From contig NZ_CP034450.1 in assembly GCF_003952505.1 (NCBI RefSeq), positions 1,240,001 through 1,304,000 on the forward strand: a DNA stretch of 64,000 nt. Reading direction: 5' to 3'. This DNA is from Mesorhizobium sp. M4B.F.Ca.ET.058.02.1.1. Its GTDB lineage: Bacteria; Pseudomonadota; Alphaproteobacteria; Rhizobiales; Rhizobiaceae. The notes beneath the pieces are model-generated. The model was not told the DNA's origin. It searched no databases and saw nothing but the letters and a program-made list of their open reading frames with translations. Both the position numbers and the translations under genes were made by a program. Positions 29,821-36,987 of the stretch are shown here, piece after piece (within the stretch, counting starts at the first letter, position 1; every line of letters starts with the position of its first letter).

Positions 29821-30242
29821 CGACTCGTTTCTTCCCTTTCAGGATTGGCGCTGGCTGGTAACACGTCGCGATGACATTGAAAAGACGATGATTGCATGTC
29901 ATCGCAAGTGCTGGGTTGCCCCTGATGGCGGCCACGAAGGACTGCGGTCGCATGACCTGATCGCAATTGCCCGCTTTTTGGGTGGCGGCGGCACAGCGAT
30001 CAGAACCGGTGAATGCTCGATCTCTTCGCCGGCGCGGGCGGGTGCTCGACGGGGCACCCTGTTACATTTTGATCTAGGGTTGCGTCGGAACGTTGATTGG
30101 CTCGACTGACCTGATGCCGATGACATATGGCCACCAGGGGTTGCGGTCGCGCAAAAGTGACAGCAATTTAATGCGACACTCGGGCCAATGCGTGATAACC
30201 GCCCGGGCATGCCGGCTCGCCCCCAAGCCAGGCTCCAGATTC

Positions 30243-31688
30243 GTGAAGACAAATCAGGGCGTTCCCTTGAACCGCATCATCCCGCTCATCCTGGCGGTCG
30301 CACTTTTCATGGAGAACATGGATTCGACCGTGATCGCGACGTCGCTGCCGGCGATCGCCGTCGACATCCACACCAGCCCGATCGCGCTCAAGCTGGCGCT
30401 GACCGCCTATCTGGTGTCACTGGCGATCTTCATTCCGATCAGCGGCTGGATGGCGGACCGGTTCGGCGCCAAGAACGTCTTTCGCGCCGCGATCGGCGTC
30501 TTCATCGTCGGCTCGGTGGCTTGCGCCATATCCAATTCACTGCCGGCCTTTGTCGTCTCGCGCTTCCTGCAAGGTATCGGCGGCGCGATGATGACTCCGG
30601 TCGGCCGCCTGGTGCTGGTACGCGCCACGCCGAAGAGCGAGCTGGTCGCGGCGATGTCCTGGCTGACCGTGCCGGCCCTGGTCGGACCGCTCGTCGGTCC
30701 ACCGATCGGCGGCTTCATCACCACCTACTTCACCTGGCACTGGATCTTCCTGATCAATGTGCCAATCGGGCTTATCGGCATCTGGCTCGCCACCCGCTTC
30801 CTGCCGGAGACCGAGCCCGCCGAGACGCCGCCGCTGGATTTCCCCGGCTTCGTGCTGAGCGGGCTTGCGGCATCGGGCGTCGTTTTCGGCCTGTCGGTGG
30901 TCAGCCTGCCGGCCTTGCCGCCGATCGCCGGCTTCATCACCGTGGCGGTCGGGCTGGTGTCGGGCGTGCTCTATCTTCTGCATGCCAGGCGCGCTGAAAA
31001 TCCGCTGCTTGCGCTGGATCTGTTCCGCAACCAGGTGTTCCGCTCCTCGGTGCTCGGGAGCTCGCTGTTTCGCATCGGCATCGGCGCGGTGCCGTTCCTT
31101 TTGCCGCTGATGTTCCAGATCGGTTTCGGGCTGACGCCATTCCAGTCGGGCATGATCACCTTCGTTTCGGCGATCGGCGCCATCGGCGTGAAATTCGTCA
31201 CCGCGCTGATCTTCAGGCTTGCCGGCTTCCGCCGGGTGCTTATTTCGGGCTCGCTGATCGCGGCCGGGTCGATCGCCATCTATGGGCTGTTCACCCCCGA
31301 AACGCCCTATGCGCTGATGCTTGTCATATTGCTGGTTGGCGGCTTCATCCGCTCGATGTTCTTCACCGGCGTCAACGCGCTCTCCTATGCCGAGGTGTCG
31401 GCCGAAGATACCAGCAAGGCAACGCCGATCACGGCGGTGTTCCAGCAGCTGTCGATCGCGCTCGGCGTGGCGCTGGCCGGCGGTATCCTGGAAGTCTCGA
31501 CGTCGATTCATGGCGGGCCGCTGACACTCAGCGACTTCCATGTCGCCTTTTTCATCGTGGCGGCGGTGTCGGCGGTGGCTTCGCTGACGTTCATGCGGCT
31601 GGCGTCCGATGCCGGCAACGCCGTGTCGGGGCATGGCAGGCTGGCAACACCGAAGACGCTGGAACCGGCGAGGTCGCCGGGGGAGTGA
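30243..31688 (+). CDS. DHA2-type MFS multidrug exporter
   Basis: About 481 residues from a GTG at 30243. Fourteen hydrophobic helices and motif LDSTVI-like (NMDSTVIATSLPAIAVDI), GWMADRFGAKNVF and the helix-5 PxxGPxxGG pattern (PLVGPPIGGF) indicate a proton-driven EmrB/QacA-type exporter in the inner membrane. No EmrA-like partner or TetR regulator is adjacent, so the substrates are not predicted. Confidence 0.87.
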   Translation: MKTNQGVPLNRIIPLILAVALFMENMDSTVIATSLPAIAVDIHTSPIALKLALTAYLVSLAIFIPISGWMADRFGAKNVFRAAIGVFIVGSVACAISNSLPAFVVSRFLQGIGGAMMTPVGRLVLVRATPKSELVAAMSWLTVPALVGPLVGPPIGGFITTYFTWHWIFLINVPIGLIGIWLATRFLPETEPAETPPLDFPGFVLSGLAASGVVFGLSVVSLPALPPIAGFITVAVGLVSGVLYLLHARRAENPLLALDLFRNQVFRSSVLGSSLFRIGIGAVPFLLPLMFQIGFGLTPFQSGMITFVSAIGAIGVKFVTALIFRLAGFRRVLISGSLIAAGSIAIYGLFTPETPYALMLVILLVGGFIRSMFFTGVNALSYAEVSAEDTSKATPITAVFQQLSIALGVALAGGILEVSTSIHGGPLTLSDFHVAFFIVAAVSAVASLTFMRLASDAGNAVSGHGRLATPKTLEPARSPGE

Positions 31689-31697
31689 AGCGCCACT

Positions 31698-31838
31698 CCT
31701 TCTCCCCCTGTGGGAGAAGGTGGATCGGCGCGCGGCGCCGAGACGGTTGAGGGGTGCGCCACGGATCGCCGTCTTTGCCAAGCCGGATTACCCCTCATCC
31801 GGACCGCTGCGCGGCCACCTTCTCCCACAGGGGAGAGG
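31698..31838. repeat. GC-rich inverted repeat, copy 4
   Basis: CCTTCTCCCCCTGTGGGAGAAGG at the left mirrors CCTTCTCCCACAGGGGAGAGG at the right, with internal GGCGCGCGGCGCCGAGACGG. It lies between the convergent MFS exporter and rlmE. It is shorter than copy 1 but keeps the same ends. Confidence 0.75.
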
Positions 31839-31847
31839 GGAAAGGCG

Positions 31848-32540
31848 CTAGCCCTTAAAATCCTTCGCCAGCAGATAGAGCTCCACCGATTCATCCCGCG
31901 AGGCCGGCGGCTTGACGTGGTGGACCGAGCGGAAGTTCTGCTTCAACACAGACAGCAGCTCGTTCTCCGCACCGCCCTGGAAAGTCTTGGCGAGGAAGTG
32001 CCCGCCGGGCTTCAACACCGAGAGCGCGAAATCGGCGGCCACTTCGCACAGATGCATGGTACGCAGGTGATCGGTGCGGCGATGGCCCGTGGTGGGCGCC
32101 GCCATGTCCGACAGGACGACGTCCGGCTGGCCGCCAAGCGCCTCCGACAGCTTCTGCGGCGCCTCGGGGTCGAGGAAATCCATCAGCAGCACCGGGGCGC
32201 CCGGCACGGCGTCCATTTCCAGATAGTCGATGCCGACGACATGCGGGTTCTCCGCCGTCGACTTCGTCCGCGCGGCCGCCACCTGGCACCAGCCCCCGGG
32301 GGCGGCGCCGAGGTCGATCACCTTCATGCCCGGCTTCAGCAGATGGTGCTTGTCGTCGATCTCGATCAGTTTGTAGGCAGCGCGGGATCTGAATCCGTCC
32401 GCTTTCGAGCGCTGCACATAGGGATCATTCATGTGGCGCTCGAGCCAGCGGCGCGAGGATTCCTTCAGGCCGCTCTTCTTCTTGATCCGGGTCTTCAGCA
32501 CCCGAATGCCGCCACCCGGCTTTTCCGGCTTCCTTGCCAT
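31848..32540 (-). CDS. rlmE: 23S rRNA (uridine-2'-O)-methyltransferase
   Basis: 230 residues. The SAM-binding motif DLGAAPGGW and the catalytic K-D-K-E pattern ([27 protein letters not shown]) identify RlmE/FtsJ, which methylates U2552 of 23S rRNA during large-subunit maturation. The start codon overlaps the ppx/gppA stop (TAATG), so the two are translationally coupled. Confidence 0.95.
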   Translation of the reverse strand: MARKPEKPGGGIRVLKTRIKKKSGLKESSRRWLERHMNDPYVQRSKADGFRSRAAYKLIEIDDKHHLLKPGMKVIDLGAAPGGWCQVAAARTKSTAENPHVVGIDYLEMDAVPGAPVLLMDFLDPEAPQKLSEALGGQPDVVLSDMAAPTTGHRRTDHLRTMHLCEVAADFALSVLKPGGHFLAKTFQGGAENELLSVLKQNFRSVHHVKPPASRDESVELYLLAKDFKG

Positions 32541-33907
32541 TAGCGACCCCGCCCGTCGCTGCGCCAGACGCCGTCATCGGCCATCAGCTCACTCAAGATG
32601 CCCTCGCGCAGGCCCCGGTCGGCGACGCGCAGCCTCTCTGACGGCCAGACTCCGCGGATCGCCTCCAGGATGGCACAGCCGGCGAGCACGAGATCGGCGC
32701 GGTCGGCGCCGATGCAAGGGTTGGCGACACGCTGCTGAAAATCCCAGCCGACCAGTTTCTCGACCATGCGGTCGACGCTCTGCCGGTCCATCCACAGGCC
32801 GTCGACCCGGCGGCGGTCATAGCGCTCAAGTTCGAGATGGACGCCGGCGAGCGTCGTCACCGTGCCCGAGGTGCCGAGCAAGTGGAATTTCGGACTGGCG
32901 AGAACATGCGCGAGCCGGTCGCGTCCATCGAAGGACTTCAGCCGCGCCGCCACGTCCTCGACCATTGCGGCGAAGGTCTTGCGCGTCACCGTGCGGCCGC
33001 CGAAGCGCTCGGCCAGCGAAACGACGCCGACGGGCAACGATGTCCAGGAGACGATGTGGTTGGCGAGCCGCGGCGAGCGATGGCCGGTAAGGTCGATCAG
33101 CGCAATCTCGGAGGAGCCGCCGCCGATATCGAACAGCACCACGCCCTGCGTGTCACGCTCGACCAGCGAGCCGCAGCCCGATACCGCCAGCCTGGCCTCG
33201 GTCTGGCGGTCGATGATCTCCAGCTTCAGCCCCGACTCGCGCTCGACACGATCGAGGAACTCGACACCGTTTTCGGCCGCGCGGCAGGCTTCCGTCGCGA
33301 TCAGCCGCGCCTTCCTGATCTTGCGGTTGCGCAATTTCTCGCCGCACACCTTGAGCGCCTCGACGGCGCGGTCCATCGCCGCCTGACCAAGCCGACCGGT
33401 TGCGGTCAGCCCCTCGCCCAGCCTGACGATGCGCGAGAAGGCGTCGATGACGCGGAACTGGCCGTGGCGCGTCGGCACTGCAACCAGCAGGCGGCAGTTG
33501 TTGGTGCCAAGATCGAGCGCGGCGAAGACAGGCAGTTCCTGCTGCGGCGGGCGCGGCCCGCTTTGCATCGGCCTGCCCTGTGCGGCGGGCGGAGGCGGCG
33601 GGACTGGCGCTGGCAGCGGCTGCCCGGCTGGCGCACTGGCGGCGGGCGCCGATTGCCCCGCAGTCGCGGCATGATTGTCGTCGCGGGCGAAAACCTTGCG
33701 CCCACGCCTGCGTTTGCGGCGCTTGCGGCTCTTGCTTTTCTGCTGCTGGGCGTCGCCCGGGGCATGCCTGCCGCCCGGCCCCGCATGGCGATCATGATGC
33801 CGCCCCGCGGATGGGCCCGCCGAATCGGGCGGCGAAGCCCTGGACACGCCCACTTCCGGCGCGCGAGCGCCGGTGTCGTGGTCTTCCACTGTCGTTCCTT
33901 CCGGCAC
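32540..33907 (-). CDS. Ppx/GppA family phosphatase with basic N-terminal extension
   Basis: 455 residues. The catalytic actin-like fold begins about residue 125 with [16 protein letters not shown], followed by [16 protein letters not shown] and [16 protein letters not shown]. Such enzymes hydrolyse exopolyphosphate and/or pppGpp. The first ~125 residues form a low-complexity, Lys/Arg- and Pro-rich tract ([15 protein letters not shown]), probably disordered and nucleic-acid or polyP binding. The extension is seen in alphaproteobacterial relatives but is not part of the E. coli enzymes. It is cotranscribed with rlmE. Confidence 0.9.
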   Translation of the reverse strand: MPEGTTVEDHDTGARAPEVGVSRASPPDSAGPSAGRHHDRHAGPGGRHAPGDAQQQKSKSRKRRKRRRGRKVFARDDNHAATAGQSAPAASAPAGQPLPAPVPPPPPAAQGRPMQSGPRPPQQELPVFAALDLGTNNCRLLVAVPTRHGQFRVIDAFSRIVRLGEGLTATGRLGQAAMDRAVEALKVCGEKLRNRKIRKARLIATEACRAAENGVEFLDRVERESGLKLEIIDRQTEARLAVSGCGSLVERDTQGVVLFDIGGGSSEIALIDLTGHRSPRLANHIVSWTSLPVGVVSLAERFGGRTVTRKTFAAMVEDVAARLKSFDGRDRLAHVLASPKFHLLGTSGTVTTLAGVHLELERYDRRRVDGLWMDRQSVDRMVEKLVGWDFQQRVANPCIGADRADLVLAGCAILEAIRGVWPSERLRVADRGLREGILSELMADDGVWRSDGRGR

Positions 33908-34135
33908 CGCGCGAACCGGGAACGGACGCAGCAGGCGCTTTTATTGTTTCAAGTTGCCGCCAGACTAACAGCGCCACGCGGGATCACCAAGAGCGCATGC
34001 GGCGAATTTTGCCGATGCCGCGGCTGCGACGGCTTCGCAGTTGAATAGCCGGCTTCAATCAGGCATGTCTCAAAAGAGGGACCGAGAGGGCCGGGCAACA
34101 TCAACCAATGAGCCGCAACGCATGATGGCAACGCC

Positions 34136-35068
34136 ATGAACTGGAGGCGTTATTTCTGGCCGGTCGTCGGCATCGCGGCGGTGGTGTTCTCGCTGTGGCT
34201 GCTCATCCACGAACTGCGCGGCATCTCGCTCGACGACGTTTGGGCCGGCATCGTCGCGATCCCCGCGCGCGGCTGGATATTGGCGGCGCTGAGCTCGGTG
34301 ATCGCCTACGCTTCGCTTGCCGGTTACGATCACATCGCGTTGCTCCACATCGGCAAGAAAGTGTCGTGGCTGTTCGTCACCTTCTGCTCCTTCACAACCT
34401 ACGCGCTGTCGCACAACATTGGCGGCTCGGTAATCTCGGGCGCCGTGATCCGCTATCGCGCCTACGGCACCAGGGGGCTGACCGGTCAGGATGTCGGCGT
34501 TCTCGTGGCGATCTGCTGGATCACCTTCGTGCTGTCCAGCATCTTCCTCGGCGGGCTCGTGCTGGTGCTGGAGCCCGAGGTCATCGACCGTTTCTCAGGC
34601 GTGCCACATCACCGGGCGGCGAGTGCCGCCGGGCTAGCCATGCTGATTCTGGTCGGCGCCTACATCTTCGGCAGCTGGCTGCACCTGAAGCCGCTCAGGA
34701 TCGGCGGCTTCCAGCTGCACTATCCGGCGCTGCCCATCGTGGCGCGGCAGTTGCTGATCGGTCCGGTCGAACTGCTTGCCGCCACGGCAATCATCTTCTT
34801 TGCCCTGCCGGCCACCGGCAATCCCGGCTATTTCGTCATCCTCGGCGTGTTCCTGGTATCCTTCTCGGTGGCACAAATCTCGCACGCGCCGGGCGGGCTC
34901 GGCGTCTTCGAGGTGGTCTTCCTCGCCGGCCTCTCGCACATGGACCCGGTCGGCGTGCTGGCCGCGCTCCTGGTGTTTCGCCTGTTCTACCTGATTATCC
35001 CACTGCTGATTGCGCTTGGCGTGGTGCTGTTCTTCGAGCATTCGCAGCTTGGCCGCAGCGAGAGCTGA
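34136..35068 (+). CDS. YbhN/UPF0104 family membrane protein
   Basis: 310 residues with about eight helices. The pattern NIGGSVISGAVIRYRAYGTRGL and AQISHAPGGLGVFEVVFLAGL is typical of the lysylphosphatidylglycerol synthase-related transmembrane family (YbhN). The catalytic cytoplasmic domain of MprF is absent, so it is a membrane-only member. Such proteins are linked to lipid or envelope traffic. It is 147 bases upstream of tRNA-Gln. Confidence 0.85.
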   Translation: MNWRRYFWPVVGIAAVVFSLWLLIHELRGISLDDVWAGIVAIPARGWILAALSSVIAYASLAGYDHIALLHIGKKVSWLFVTFCSFTTYALSHNIGGSVISGAVIRYRAYGTRGLTGQDVGVLVAICWITFVLSSIFLGGLVLVLEPEVIDRFSGVPHHRAASAAGLAMLILVGAYIFGSWLHLKPLRIGGFQLHYPALPIVARQLLIGPVELLAATAIIFFALPATGNPGYFVILGVFLVSFSVAQISHAPGGLGVFEVVFLAGLSHMDPVGVLAALLVFRLFYLIIPLLIALGVVLFFEHSQLGRSES

Positions 35069-35215
35069 GCCGGGCTTCCCAGCCACTCCCAGCAAGAGTG
35101 AGCAAAAGCTGCGATTGAAACGCGGCGCGGGGTTGACTATTTTCCGGCGGCGGCTACAAGGCAGCGCTCGCGGCGCTTGAGCCGCCCGCTTCGCACGGTT
35201 ACCGACCGCGCCTGC

Positions 35216-35289
35216 TGGGGAATAGGTTAACGGTAGACCCACGGACTCTGACTCCGTTAGTCCTGGTTCGAATCCAGGTTCCCCAGCCA
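35216..35289 (+). tRNA. tRNA-Gln (anticodon CUG)
   Basis: A 74-base cloverleaf: acceptor TGGGGAA paired with TTCCCCA, D arm with GGTTAACGG, anticodon stem ACGGA/TCCGT around loop CTCTGAC (anticodon CUG), T arm CCTGG-TTCGAAT-CCAGG, discriminator G and encoded CCA. It decodes CAG. Its 3' 44 bases are duplicated at 36818-36861, marking it as an integration site. Confidence 0.95.
35246..35289 (+). repeat. attL: 44-bp direct repeat within tRNA-Gln
   Basis: The anticodon loop through the CCA end of the tRNA is repeated without a mismatch at 36818-36861. Direct duplication of a tRNA 3' end is the standard footprint of tyrosine-recombinase integration, and the intact tRNA remains on this side. Confidence 0.85.
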
Positions 35290-35338
35290 CTTGAAATCAT
35301 TGACAAATTCGGATTTTTAGGCGCAGCGGCGAGAATGG

Positions 35339-35360
35339 CCGCGTACCCATGGCGTACCCA
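35339..35360 (+). repeat. 22-bp element repeat, left (possible arm site)
   Basis: It contains GCGTACCCA twice with a 2-base spacer, and the whole 22-mer recurs at 36700-36721 in the same orientation. It lies 50 bases inside attL. Tandem 9-mers near both att sites resemble arm-type or excisionase sites; this role is inferred. Confidence 0.5.
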
Positions 35361-35397
35361 CTTTTTGGCATACCCCGGTTCGTGCTATTGGACGGCC

Positions 35398-35607
35398 ATG
35401 CCCGCCCCCCGCTTCCAGCAGATGATCGAGCAGCTTCACGCGACCGGCCTGACCTGCAGGCAGATCGCCGAGGCCGCGAAGTTGTCGCACTCGACGGTGC
35501 ACCGGCTGGCGACCGGCGAGGCGCGCGCGCCCGCCTACTCGACGGTTCGCCAGATCGAGCGGCTGTTCGCCGCAAAAAACTTTGCTTCGAAAGAGGGCGA
35601 CCGATGA
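35398..35607 (+). CDS. Small helix-turn-helix protein 1 (element-borne)
   Basis: 69 residues from the ATG at 35398. The central GLTCRQIAEAAKLSHSTVHRLATGEARAP matches a phage-type XRE/recombinase-like helix-turn-helix. The stop overlaps the next start (ATGA), so the two are coupled. No strong ribosome site is seen before this start, and the frame is open to a repeat-derived upstream ATG. It probably controls element gene expression. Confidence 0.65.
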   Translation: MPAPRFQQMIEQLHATGLTCRQIAEAAKLSHSTVHRLATGEARAPAYSTVRQIERLFAAKNFASKEGDR

Positions 35608-35819
35608 GCCTGCGCCAGATGGTGGCCGATTTGCGCCAGTGGGGCATCGACACCGGGATGATCGCGGCGGGCCTGCGCTGCGGGCGCACCAGCGTCCTCA
35701 ACCTCGCCCGCATGGACGACGCAGGCGGCAGCGCCGAGCTGGTCGCCAAGCTCGAACGGCTGTGGCGGCGTCACCGTATCACCAGCGGCGCGCAGGACGA
35801 CAGGGGCGCTACGGGTTGA
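35604..35819 (+). CDS. Small helix-turn-helix protein 2 (element-borne)
   Basis: 71 residues, MSLRQMVADLRQWGIDTGMIAAGLRCGRTSVLNLARMDD and onward. It has an HTH-like pattern similar in spacing to the first small protein. It starts within the preceding stop (ATGA). AAAGAGGGCG upstream is a fair ribosome site. The function is unknown; a pair of interacting regulators is plausible. Confidence 0.6.
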   Translation: MSLRQMVADLRQWGIDTGMIAAGLRCGRTSVLNLARMDDAGGSAELVAKLERLWRRHRITSGAQDDRGATG

Positions 35820-36012
35820 GAGCGAGCGACTTGCCGCCGCCTTTGTCGCTTTGAGTGAGGGTTACGAGCGGACTCCTCACTGCCTCCTCGTCGGGGCTGG
35901 GCGCTACAAACGTAGCGGCCACCTCTCTATCTCCAAGCAGAATATCCTCTGCAACGAGACGCGCGTGGGCCGCGACGGCATCCAGACCGCCTCCCTGCCG
36001 ACAAAGGGTCAT
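35809..36012 (-). CDS. Possible small protein, 67 aa (element-borne)
   Basis: A minus-strand frame, MTLCRQGGGLDAVAAHARLVAEDILLGD and onward, with a balanced residue mix and a GGGA ribosome-like site upstream. It overlaps the end of HTH protein 2 by 11 bases in convergent orientation. No family is recognised. The evidence is composition and position only. Confidence 0.35.
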   Translation of the reverse strand: MTLCRQGGGLDAVAAHARLVAEDILLGDREVAATFVAPSPDEEAVRSPLVTLTQSDKGGGKSLALNP

Positions 36013-36093
36013 TGACGTTCCCGATTCGGCAGACGATGGTGTCGGATCTCAATCTGCAATGAGGACGAACACCACCAAGGGAGGGGAGTGACC

Positions 36094-36357
36094 ATGAAAT
36101 TGACCATAATCGCCAGCGCATTACTGCTCGCCACAGCCGCTCACAGCGCACAGCCCTACACTCTGACGGCGAAGGAGAGTCAGATAGCCGAACTCAGCGC
36201 GACGAATTACGCCAAAGAAAAAGACGCGACATTCGTCTCCTGCTCCAACCAGTGTACCAGAGACGATCACCACGTCGCCTGCGTCATCGCCGACAAAAGC
36301 GGCGCGAAGTCCGAAGTGCAATGTTCGTACAAGACGCCGGGCTGTCTGACGCAATAG
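36094..36357 (+). CDS. Small exported cysteine-containing protein (element-borne)
   Basis: 87 residues. A clear Sec signal (MKLTIIASALLLATAAHSA) precedes a mature part of about 68 residues with five cysteines (SCSNQC, HHVACVI, VQCSYK, GCLTQ). The GGGAGGGGAG ribosome site is strong. It is probably periplasmic, with disulfides. No family is recognised. It may be the cargo gene of the element. Confidence 0.7.
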   Translation: MKLTIIASALLLATAAHSAQPYTLTAKESQIAELSATNYAKEKDATFVSCSNQCTRDDHHVACVIADKSGAKSEVQCSYKTPGCLTQ

Positions 36358-36490
36358 GTAATTCACCCGCTCCGGCCGCCATAGGCCGTTAACCACTGCA
36401 GTTTGCCCCCGGCGGGACATGCGGTAGAGCACGGTCCTTGCCTTCGATGGGGAAAGATACCGTCCGCTGATCGCGCCGCCTTATGCGGGG

Positions 36491-36675
36491 TCAGTTCACC
36501 GTCGCGTCGGGCGGTCGCGTCTCGACAGGGCGAGCTTCGATCCGGTCCACCCATTTCCTGATCAGCGTGAACGTCTCTATCGGCCCGATCAGGCGCTGCC
36601 GGATCGCGCGGCGTCGGGTTCATTTTTCCCCGGCAGTCTGGCGCGAAGAGCGCGCGTTTCTGTTAGTTTTGGCAT
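36491..36675 (-). pseudogene. Frameshifted small gene (element-borne)
   Basis: From ATG 36675 (good AGGGGG ribosome site) the frame reads MPKLTETRALRARLPGKNEP, then continues sensibly only after a -1 shift as RRRAIRQRLIGPIETFTLIRKW and onward to TGA at 36491. The 185-base span would be 62 codons if one base in the CCC run were restored. This fits a single-base deletion; programmed shifting is less likely. The family is unknown. Confidence 0.4.
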
Positions 36676-36699
36676 GTTGCGGTTTTCCCCCTTGGCTTG

Positions 36700-36721
36700 C
36701 CGCGTACCCATGGCGTACCCA
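36700..36721 (+). repeat. 22-bp element repeat, right (possible arm site)
   Basis: Identical to 35339-35360 and in the same orientation, 97 bases inside attR. See the left copy for structure. Confidence 0.5.
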
Positions 36722-36817
36722 GCAAGTCACAATTATCCGCAAGTAACCGCAACTGACAAGAGGAAAATCCCAGTAATAACAAGTATCCGCAACAATAACC
36801 GGATCGCGGCTGACGCG

Positions 36818-36861
36818 CTCTGACTCCGTTAGTCCTGGTTCGAATCCAGGTTCCCCAGCCA
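36818..36861 (+). repeat. attR: 44-bp duplication of the tRNA-Gln 3' end
   Basis: Identical to 35246-35289. The bases before it do not form the rest of a tRNA, so this copy is only the footprint of integration. Confidence 0.85.
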
Positions 36862-36987
36862 GATATCTGCCGTGCCAGCTTTGGGTATCCGAGAGCTCGG
36901 GTGGTGCGTTCTTGCAGCAACGCTCTACGCGGTGAGATGTGGAACTGCTGAACCTTTCACAGGCTTGCGGCAGGCCGCATCGATTTG

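Larger units (their letters stand above)
35290..36861 (+). mobile_element. Integrase-less integrative element at tRNA-Gln (1.57 kb)
   Basis: The segment is bounded by the 44-bp att duplication. It holds two overlapping small HTH genes, a possible minus-strand gene, a small exported protein and a frameshifted small gene. No integrase, relaxase or phage structural gene is present. Near each end lies the same 22-bp block containing the 9-mer GCGTACCCA twice, spaced by one helical turn, like arm-type recombinase sites. It looks like a satellite or decayed element that would need recombination functions supplied in trans. Confidence 0.75.

Noticed and set aside
35290..36861. Prophage at tRNA-Gln
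   Set aside because: Far too small and without integrase, replication or structural genes; satellite or remnant element is the better description.
36818..36861. Second tRNA gene
   Set aside because: Only the 3' part of the tRNA-Gln is present; the preceding bases cannot form the acceptor and D arms.
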